A DNA stretch of 64,000 nucleotides from Mycolicibacterium chitae (GTDB lineage: Bacteria > Actinomycetota > Actinomycetes > Mycobacteriales > Mycobacteriaceae), in NCBI RefSeq assembly GCF_900637205.1, contig NZ_LR134355.1, positions 5,084,001 through 5,148,000 of the forward strand. Direction: 5' to 3'. Positions within the stretch are counted from its first letter, which is position 1. Each line of letters begins with the position of its first letter. Under the pieces are notes generated by a model, which saw nothing but the letters and a program-made list of their open reading frames with translations, made no database searches and had not been told where the DNA came from. The position numbers and the translations under genes were made by a program. Shown here one piece after another: positions 57,129-64,000 of this stretch.

Positions 57129-57156
57129 GGCTACCCCCTTGTGACTCCCCTGCTCA

Positions 57157-60100
57157 TCACTGATCCCCCGTGGCCGCCGTCATGTTCTCCAGTACCCGGC
57201 GGAAGCGCTTGACCAGTTTCTGGATGCGCGCCGAGTTCAACACGCTGGTGTCGTATTCGACCCGCAGGCCCAACTCGTGACCGGGCACGGCCTGCACCGA
57301 CAGCGGGTAGTGGTTGAACTCGCGGTTGGTGAAATCGGTGATGGTCAGTTCGCGGACACCCATCAACGCGGCCGCGTCGATCGGGTAGTTCTCGTAGACG
57401 AACATCGTGTCGAACAACTGGTCGTGGCCCGCGACGCGGTGGATCTCGTGCAGCGCCAGATGCTGGTGCTCCAGCGTCTCGGTGTAACCGTTCTGCAGTT
57501 GGTTCAACAGGCTGGCGATCGTGGTCTCCGGGGTGATGGTCGCGCGCACCGGCACCGTGTTGATCAGCAGACCCACCATCGATTCGGCGCCCGTCAGATC
57601 CACGGGCCGCCCCGACACCGCGGTGCCGAAGGCCACGTCGGGTTGGCCGGTCAGCCACATCAGCAGCTGCGCCCACGCGCCCTGCAGCACCGTGCTCACC
57701 GTGGTGTCACAGGATCGGGCCAATTCACCGAGCTTCCGGGTGGTTTCGGCGGAGACCTGGAAGGACTCCACCCCGCGCCGGCCGAGCGCCAGACCGGGCG
57801 GGCCGACCAGGGTGGGCGTCTCGAATCCGTCGAACACCCCGCCCCATGCCGCACGTGCGGCGTCGTTGTCCTGCTCGGCGAGCCAGGTCACGAAGCGGCG
57901 GTACGGCGTCGGGGCCGGCAGCCGTTCCCCGAAGTAGCCGGCGAAGATCTCCTGCAGCAGGATCGGCTTCGACCAACCGTCGAGGACGATGTGGTGGTTG
58001 GTGAGCACGAACCGGTGCTCGTCGGGGGCGGTGCGGATCAGCGCGGCGCGGAACGGCGGCTGGCCGGCCAGGTCACCGACCGCGGCCCGCTCGGCCGCGG
58101 AGACCTGCTCGATGCGCGCCGCCCGGGCACCCTCGGACTCCGCGGTCAGGTCCAGGTACTGCCACGGCAGGGCGGGCTCGGCCGGCAGGATCTGCACCGG
58201 TTCGTCGAAGAGCCCGTGGAAGCGGGCGGCCACATTCGGGCGACGCCGCAGTACGGCTTGGACCGCGTCGCGCAGGCGGTCGGCCTCCAACGGCCCCGTC
58301 ACGCTGACGTCGAGTTGGACCGCGTACAGATCCTCGCCGCCCTCGGCGTCGACGGTGTGGAAGAGCAGGCCCTGCTGCAGGGGGGTCAGCGGCAGCACGT
58401 CGGCAACGCGTTCGTGCCGGGTCAACTCGTCGATCTCGTGCTGGCGGAGCTTCGCCGGTGCGACGTCGGACGGGGTCAGCCCGCCGCCGCCGGCCCGGAC
58501 GTGCGCGACGATGCCGGCCAGGGCCTCGAACCACAAGGTGGCGATCCGGCTCACCTGTTCGTCGTTCAGCGCCGAGGGCGCCCACGTCCAGGTCGCATGA
58601 AGCTGCGGGCCGTCGTCGGTGTCCATGGTTCCCGCGTTGAGTTCCACGGTGTGCCCCAACGGAGTGGGCACGGCCGATCCGGCCGCGGAGATCGCCACCG
58701 CGTCCTGATCGATGCGCCACAGATCCTCGGACAGGTCGGCGGCACCGGCCCCCAGTCGGCCCAGATAGTTGAAGCCGATGGTCGGCTCGGCCCCGCCGAG
58801 GTCCACGTCGGCGCTCAGGTAGCGCAGCAGTCCGTACGTCATGCCGTCGGGCAGGGCGCGCAGCTGCTCCTTGCCGGCCTTGAGCACATCTCCCAAGGCG
58901 GGCTCACCGGAAGTGATGTCCGCCCAGCCCAATTCGCCGAGCGAGAGCGCCACCGGGTATTTGGTGGTGAACCAGCCGACGGTGCGGGACAGGTCGACAT
59001 CGGCCAGTTCCTCCTGGCGGCCGTGGCCCTCGACGTCGATGCCGATCGGCGTGCCCGCGGTGCCCAGGTATTCGGTCCAGGCCAGGCCGAAGGCGAGCAG
59101 CAGGATGTCCTGGACCCCGGCGTGGAACGCCGCGGGCACCTCGGACAGGAGTTGCGCGGTGGTCCCGGTGTCCAGCGACAGCGACAGCTGCCCGGCGCCG
59201 GCATAGGTGTCGGTGGCCGGTTGCGGGGCGGGCAGCGCGGGCGGCACCGCCACCACCTCACGCCAGGCATCGCCCGATGCGAGGACCGGGGCGCTGTTGG
59301 CGTGCTCGGCGAGCAGCGACGACCACCGGGCGAACGAGGTTCCGCCCGAAGGCAACTCCACCGTTTGTCCGCTGTGGTGCTGGGCCCACGCGATGTTCAG
59401 GTCTTCCAGCAGGATGCGCCACGACACCGCGTCGACGGCCAGGTGGTGCACCAACATCGCCAGCTGGCGCGTCTGCGGCACCCACAGCGCGCTGAGCATG
59501 GCACCGGTCGACGGATCAAGGCGTTCCCGCGCGACCGCGAGCGTGTCCACCGTCAGCTCCTGGACCGACTGCACGCAGTCGCGCGCCGACACCGCCCCTG
59601 CCTCGGGCGCCGTGAGTACCCACTGGCCGTCGGCGTCGTCGACCCGCAGGCGCAGCAGGGGGTGGCGATCGAGCACGGCCTGCAGGACCACCAGGACGTC
59701 GTCCTCGCCGACGCCCTCGGGGGCCTGGAGCACGACCGTCTGGTTGAACTGATCGACCGGGCCGTCGAGGCTGTGCAGCCACCGCATGATCGGGGTCGCG
59801 ACCACCGGGCCGGTGCCTTCGTCCACGACGGCATCCGCGCCGTCGGTGAACGAAACCACCTGCGCCAGGCGAGAGACGGTCCGCTCCACGAAGATGTCGC
59901 GCGGGCGGCAGACCAGGCCGGCCGCCCGGGCTCGCGCCACGACCTGCATCGAGGAGATGCTGTCGCCGCCGAGGTCGAAGAACGAGTCGTCCACGCCGAC
60001 GCGTTCCACGCCGAGGACCTGGGCGTAGATGCCCGCCAGCAGTTCCTCGACCGCGTCGGCCGGTGGCCGGTACTGGTCGACGTCCTGGTACTCGGGCGCC

Positions 60101-63100
60101 GGCAACGCGCGGGTGTCGAGCTTGCCGTTGACCGTCAGGGGCAGCGCGTCCATGGCCACCACCGCGGCGGGAACCATGTAGGCGGGCAGCCGCTCGGTCA
60201 GGGCCGCGCGCACCTTCACCGGGTCGGCACTGCCGGTGACATAACCGACCAACCGCTTCTCGCCGGGCCGGTCCTCGCGGGCGATCACCGCGGCCTGCTC
60301 GACACCGTCGAGCGCCGCCAGCGCGGCGTGGACCTCACCGAGTTCGATGCGGTAGCCGCGGATCTTGACCTGCTTGTCGGCGCGGCCCACGTACCGCAGC
60401 TGCCCGTCGGGGCCCCACTGGACCAGGTCGCCGGTCCGATACATCCGGGCGCCGGGGCCACCGTACGGACATGCCACGAACCGGGTGGACGTCAGATCGG
60501 ACCGGCCCAGGTACCCGCTCGCCAGACCGGCGCCGGCCACATACAGTTCGCCGACCACACCGACCGGGACCTGCCGCAGCCAGCCGTCCAGGACGAAGAA
60601 CGCCAGGTGGTTCAGCGGCACGCCGATGGGGCTGACATTGCTGTCGACGTCCTCGTTGCCGATCTCGCGGTAGGACGCGTGCACCGTCGTCTCGGTGATG
60701 CCGTACATGTTGACCATGCGCGGCCGCTCCGGGTGGGCCTGCATCCACTGGGAAAGGCGCTGCGGTTCAAGGGCTTCACCGCCGAAGACCACGGTCTGCA
60801 GCTTCAACTGTTGCCCCAGCTCGGGCTGCAGGGCATCGGCGGTCTGCAACGCGTAGAACGCCGAGGGGGTTTGGCTGAGCATGCCGGCTTCCTCGGTGAC
60901 CAGCAGCGCATGGAGGTCCTCCGGGGAGCGCACGACGGAGTCGGGCACCACCAGCAGCCGACCGCCGTACAGCAGCGGGCCCCAGATCTCCCAGACCGAG
61001 TAGTCGAAGGCCAGTGAATGGCACTGTGTCCACACCAGTTCCGCGGACAGATCGGATTCGAGTGCGGCCAGCAACTGGGTGACGTTGCGGTGGGTGACCG
61101 CGACGCCCTTGGGTGTGCCGGTGGTTCCGGAGGTGTAGATGATGTACGCGATGTCATCGGCCGCCGGCATCGGCAGGGCGGTGTCGGGCTGGGCGTCGAT
61201 GCTCGGGTCGCCGAGTTCGACGACCACCATCTCGGGCAGTTCCGCGGTCAGCAGTCGCGGCCGCATCTCAGCGGTGGTGATCGCCGCCTTCGGGGTGGCG
61301 TCGCCCAGCATGAACTCGACGCGGGTGTCGGGGTGAGCCGGGTCGATGGGCAGATAGGCGGCGCCGGTCTTGACCACGGCCAGGATCGCGACGATCGCGT
61401 CCGCGGTGCGGGGCAGCAGCAAAGCCACCCGGTCACCCGCGCCGATCCCCTTGCCGGACAGCAGGTTCGCCAGACGATTCGCGGACGCCTCGAGATCCCC
61501 GTAGCTCAGTGAGGTGCCTTCGTAGGTCAGCGCCGGCGCTTCGGGGTTGCGGGTCACCTGTTCGGCGAACATGGCCGGGATGGACTGCAGCACGGGTGCG
61601 GGTTCGGTCAGTACCGCCCGGTTGCCCCACTCGTCGAGGCGGGCGTGCTCGGTGTCGTCGAGCAGGTCGATCGCCGACATCCGCTGTGCGGGATCGACGA
61701 CCATGGCCGCCAGCACCTGCTGCAGGCGGTTCACCAGCGCGTCGACGGCGGCCGAGTCGAACACCTCGGTGTCGAACTCCACCCGCAGGCCCAGCTGGGT
61801 GCCGGGCATCGCCACCACCGAGAGCGGGTAGTGGTTGTACTCCCGACTGGTGAAGTCGGTGATCCCCAGCTCCCGCGCCCCCAGCATCGCCTCGGCGTCG
61901 ATCGGGTAGTTCTCGTAGACGAACAGCGTGTCGAACAACCGCTCCTGGCCGGTGATGCGGTGAATCTCGTTGAGCGCCAGGTGGTCATGTTCGACGGTGT
62001 CGTTGTGCGCGCCCTGCAACTGATCGAGTAGTTCCGCGACGGTGGTGGTCGCGGAGATGCGAGCCCGGACCGGCACGGTGTTGATCAGCAGACCCACCAT
62101 GGTCTCCGCGCCCGCCAGCTCCGCCGGACGGCCGGATACCGCGGTACCGAACGCCACGTCGTGCTGGCCGGTGAGCCAGGTCAGCAGCTGCGCCCAGGCC
62201 GCCTGCAGCACCGTGTTGACGGTGGTGCGCTGCGCGCGGGCGAGTTCCCCCAACGAGTGGGTGATGCCCTCGGGCACCTGATAGGACTCGACGCCGCGCT
62301 GCCCGGATTGTGCCGGCGGCGCCACCAGAGTGGGGTTCTCGAAGCCGTCGAACACCGCACCCCAGGCCGCGCGGGCGGCCTCGTGATCCTGGCGGTCCAG
62401 CCAGCTGACGAAGTTGCGGTACGGCACGGCGGCCGGGAGCCGCTGCCCGTAGTAGGCCGCGAAGATGTCCTGCAGCAGCACCGGCAGCGACCAGCCGTCG
62501 ATCACGATGTGATGGACGGTCACCAGCAGGCGGTGCTGGTTCGCGCCGCTGCGGATCAGCGCGGCGCGGAACAGTGGTTGGTCGCCGAGCTTGCACACCG
62601 CGGCGCGTTCGGCGGCGCCCAACTTCTCCAGTCGCTGCTCGGGCGTGTCGGTGCCGTCCGTCAGATCGACTTCTTGCCAGGCCATTTCGGGATCCGCGGG
62701 GATGATCTGCACCGGTTCGCCGAAGTCCTCGCAGAATCGGGCGGCCAGGTTGGGATGGCGAGCGACCACCGACTGCACGGCGCGGCGCATCCGCTGCGGT
62801 TCCAGCTGACCGGTCAGGGTGATGCCCAGTTGCACGGCGTAGACGTCGTCGTTGCCCGCGGCACCGGACTCCGCGGCGCCTTCGGCGAAGCTGGCCTGGA
62901 ACAGCAACCCGCGCTGCAGCGGGGTCAGCGGCAGCACGTCGGCAATGCGGTAGCGCTGGGCGAGCGTGTCGATCTCCGGCTGGGTCAGTTGCACGGGCGC
63001 CAGGTCCGACGGGGTCAGCCCGCCGCCACCGGCCGCGACGTGCGCGCAGATACCGCCCAAGGCGTCGAACCAGAGTTGACTCAGCCGCGTCGCCTGGTCG

Positions 63101-64000
63101 CGGGTGAGCGCCGACGGGGCCCACGTCCACGCGGCCTGCAGGCGCGGCCCGCCGTCGCTGTCCATGGTGCCGGCGTTGAGTTCCACGGTGTGCGCCAACG
63201 GCATTCCCACCGCGCCGGCCACGTCCGTTGTCGACAGGCTGTCGTCGCTGATGCGCCACAGGTCCTCGGAAAGGTCTCCGGCACCGGCGCCCAGGCGACC
63301 GAGGTAGTTGAACCCGATGGTGGGCTCGGCACCGGTCAGTGCGACGTCGGCGTTGAGGTAGCGGAGCAATCCGTAGGTCAGCCCGTCCGGCAACCCGCGA
63401 AGCTGTTCCTTGGCGGCCTTGATCACCGCACCCAGCGCGGTGTCCCCGCCGCGCACCTGATCCCAGGTGAGTTCGCCGACGCTCAGCGCCACCGGATACT
63501 TGGTGGTGAACCACCCCACGGTGCGGGACAGATCGATGCTGTTGCCCACTTCCTCGACTCGGCCGTGGCCCTCGACGTCGATGCCGATGGCCGCCCGGGT
63601 GCCGAGGAATTCCCGCCACGCCAGACCGAACGCGATCAGCAGGATGTCCTGCACGCCGGCGTGGAAGGCCGCCGGCACCGCGCCGAGCAGGTGCCGCGTC
63701 GCCTCGGCGTCCAACGACACCGAGAGCCGTCCGGCCTTGGCGTAGGTGTCTTCGTCGGGGTCGACGGCCGGCAAGGCCGGGGCCGTGGACAACACGCGTC
63801 GCCACGCATCGGCGTGGTCGACGACTTCCGCGGTCTTGGCGTACTTGGTCAGCAGCGAGGACCACGACGCGAACGACGTCCCGGTGATCGGGAGGTTCGG
63901 CGTCTGACCGCTGTGGTGCTGAGCCCAGGCGATGTTGAGGTCTTCCAACAGGATTCGCCAGGAGACCCCGTCGACCGCGAGGTGGTGGATGATCAGGGCC
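57157..64000 (-). CDS. mps1: Mps1-type NRPS, C-terminal part: E-C-A(Thr)-T-E-C
   Basis: The frame is open to the window edge, so the N-terminus lies outside; about 2280 residues are visible. Order: end of an epimerase domain (HHLAVDGVSW at the very edge, VEGHGR, RTVGWFT), a condensation domain (VHHIVIDGWSLP), an A domain, a carrier with LGGDSISS, a second epimerase (HHLAVDAVSW) and a final condensation domain (NHHIVLDGWSKP) ending in TAATGDQ. The A-domain code read by hand is DYWSVGMVHK, close to the known threonine code DFWNIGMVHK. With the following epimerase this gives D-allo-Thr, residue 2 of GPL. The protein ends in a C domain whose partner A domain must be on a separate chain (Mps2). 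Confidence 0.9.
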   Translation of the reverse strand, partial: ALIIHHLAVDGVSWRILLEDLNIAWAQHHSGQTPNLPITGTSFASWSSLLTKYAKTAEVVDHADAWRRVLSTAPALPAVDPDEDTYAKAGRLSVSLDAEATRHLLGAVPAAFHAGVQDILLIAFGLAWREFLGTRAAIGIDVEGHGRVEEVGNSIDLSRTVGWFTTKYPVALSVGELTWDQVRGGDTALGAVIKAAKEQLRGLPDGLTYGLLRYLNADVALTGAEPTIGFNYLGRLGAGAGDLSEDLWRISDDSLSTTDVAGAVGMPLAHTVELNAGTMDSDGGPRLQAAWTWAPSALTRDQATRLSQLWFDALGGICAHVAAGGGGLTPSDLAPVQLTQPEIDTLAQRYRIADVLPLTPLQRGLLFQASFAEGAAESGAAGNDDVYAVQLGITLTGQLEPQRMRRAVQSVVARHPNLAARFCEDFGEPVQIIPADPEMAWQEVDLTDGTDTPEQRLEKLGAAERAAVCKLGDQPLFRAALIRSGANQHRLLVTVHHIVIDGWSLPVLLQDIFAAYYGQRLPAAVPYRNFVSWLDRQDHEAARAAWGAVFDGFENPTLVAPPAQSGQRGVESYQVPEGITHSLGELARAQRTTVNTVLQAAWAQLLTWLTGQHDVAFGTAVSGRPAELAGAETMVGLLINTVPVRARISATTTVAELLDQLQGAHNDTVEHDHLALNEIHRITGQERLFDTLFVYENYPIDAEAMLGARELGITDFTSREYNHYPLSVVAMPGTQLGLRVEFDTEVFDSAAVDALVNRLQQVLAAMVVDPAQRMSAIDLLDDTEHARLDEWGNRAVLTEPAPVLQSIPAMFAEQVTRNPEAPALTYEGTSLSYGDLEASANRLANLLSGKGIGAGDRVALLLPRTADAIVAILAVVKTGAAYLPIDPAHPDTRVEFMLGDATPKAAITTAEMRPRLLTAELPEMVVVELGDPSIDAQPDTALPMPAADDIAYIIYTSGTTGTPKGVAVTHRNVTQLLAALESDLSAELVWTQCHSLAFDYSVWEIWGPLLYGGRLLVVPDSVVRSPEDLHALLVTEEAGMLSQTPSAFYALQTADALQPELGQQLKLQTVVFGGEALEPQRLSQWMQAHPERPRMVNMYGITETTVHASYREIGNEDVDSNVSPIGVPLNHLAFFVLDGWLRQVPVGVVGELYVAGAGLASGYLGRSDLTSTRFVACPYGGPGARMYRTGDLVQWGPDGQLRYVGRADKQVKIRGYRIELGEVHAALAALDGVEQAAVIAREDRPGEKRLVGYVTGSADPVKVRAALTERLPAYMVPAAVVAMDALPLTVNGKLDTRALPAPEYQDVDQYRPPADAVEELLAGIYAQVLGVERVGVDDSFFDLGGDSISSMQVVARARAAGLVCRPRDIFVERTVSRLAQVVSFTDGADAVVDEGTGPVVATPIMRWLHSLDGPVDQFNQTVVLQAPEGVGEDDVLVVLQAVLDRHPLLRLRVDDADGQWVLTAPEAGAVSARDCVQSVQELTVDTLAVARERLDPSTGAMLSALWVPQTRQLAMLVHHLAVDAVSWRILLEDLNIAWAQHHSGQTVELPSGGTSFARWSSLLAEHANSAPVLASGDAWREVVAVPPALPAPQPATDTYAGAGQLSLSLDTGTTAQLLSEVPAAFHAGVQDILLLAFGLAWTEYLGTAGTPIGIDVEGHGRQEELADVDLSRTVGWFTTKYPVALSLGELGWADITSGEPALGDVLKAGKEQLRALPDGMTYGLLRYLSADVDLGGAEPTIGFNYLGRLGAGAADLSEDLWRIDQDAVAISAAGSAVPTPLGHTVELNAGTMDTDDGPQLHATWTWAPSALNDEQVSRIATLWFEALAGIVAHVRAGGGGLTPSDVAPAKLRQHEIDELTRHERVADVLPLTPLQQGLLFHTVDAEGGEDLYAVQLDVSVTGPLEADRLRDAVQAVLRRRPNVAARFHGLFDEPVQILPAEPALPWQYLDLTAESEGARAARIEQVSAAERAAVGDLAGQPPFRAALIRTAPDEHRFVLTNHHIVLDGWSKPILLQEIFAGYFGERLPAPTPYRRFVTWLAEQDNDAARAAWGGVFDGFETPTLVGPPGLALGRRGVESFQVSAETTRKLGELARSCDTTVSTVLQGAWAQLLMWLTGQPDVAFGTAVSGRPVDLTGAESMVGLLINTVPVRATITPETTIASLLNQLQNGYTETLEHQHLALHEIHRVAGHDQLFDTMFVYENYPIDAAALMGVRELTITDFTNREFNHYPLSVQAVPGHELGLRVEYDTSVLNSARIQKLVKRFRRVLENMTAATGDQ

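Overview
The window is high-GC actinobacterial DNA and fits a rapidly growing mycobacterium (Mycolicibacterium-like). The pointers are RamB/PrpR-type ScfR regulation, the aerobic cob pathway with BluB, a Gap-family membrane protein, a hemophore-like secreted protein, and non-ribosomal peptide synthetases (NRPSs) laid out like the Mps1/Mps2 enzymes of glycopeptidolipid (GPL) synthesis. All assignments are by eye from translated sequence; no searches were run.

Left part (1-8.5 kb): a truncated NUDIX hydrolase gene, a secreted DUF4185 protein (a family that includes endo-D-arabinanases), a DEAD/DEAH helicase coupled to an MGT-type glycosyltransferase, an orphan VapB antitoxin with a palindromic operator, an ArsR regulator overlapping a VOC (glyoxalase-fold) gene, and an aldo/keto reductase. 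Four copies of a 57-bp palindromic repeat lie between these genes.

Catabolic island (8.5-27.5 kb): first a GntR/FCD regulator, a ThDP-dependent lyase or decarboxylase, an acyl-CoA ligase and an MHS-type transporter. They share a palindromic site (TGGATCCA core) in three intergenic gaps and look like one regulon that imports an organic acid, activates it with CoA and cleaves it. Next is an 11-kb same-strand operon: a single-chain 1824-residue acyl-CoA carboxylase, a ketosynthase, a ketoreductase, a MaoC hydratase, an MDR reductase, an APH-type kinase and an ACAD10/11-type acyl-CoA dehydrogenase, followed by an ScfR regulator. An 11-bp word plus a TTTGCAA-type word occur both before the carboxylase and before the regulator, which ties them together.

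Cobalamin block (27.5-34.6 kb): cobM-bluB (+), cobL (-), cobO (+), then cobU-cobK-cobQ-cobF (-). It is followed by a minus-strand unit of a 51-residue small protein, a DoxX-like membrane protein and an SDR, and by a decayed stretch with a frameshifted pseudogene and a 37-residue Cys-rich ORF.

Lipopeptide locus (38.2-64 kb): the 3' part of an Mps1-type NRPS (E-C-A-T-E-C, A domain with a threonine-like code), an Mps2-type NRPS (A-T-E-C-A-T-reductase), a hemophore-like gene, a divergent glycosyltransferase, a second complete Mps2-type NRPS with the same architecture, and gap. Mps1 ends in a C domain and both Mps2 proteins start with an A domain, so one upstream enzyme could feed two alternative terminating enzymes. 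Their first A domains have the same predicted code; their terminal A domains differ. This duplicated, possibly branching line and the carboxylase/ketosynthase operon are the two most interesting systems here.
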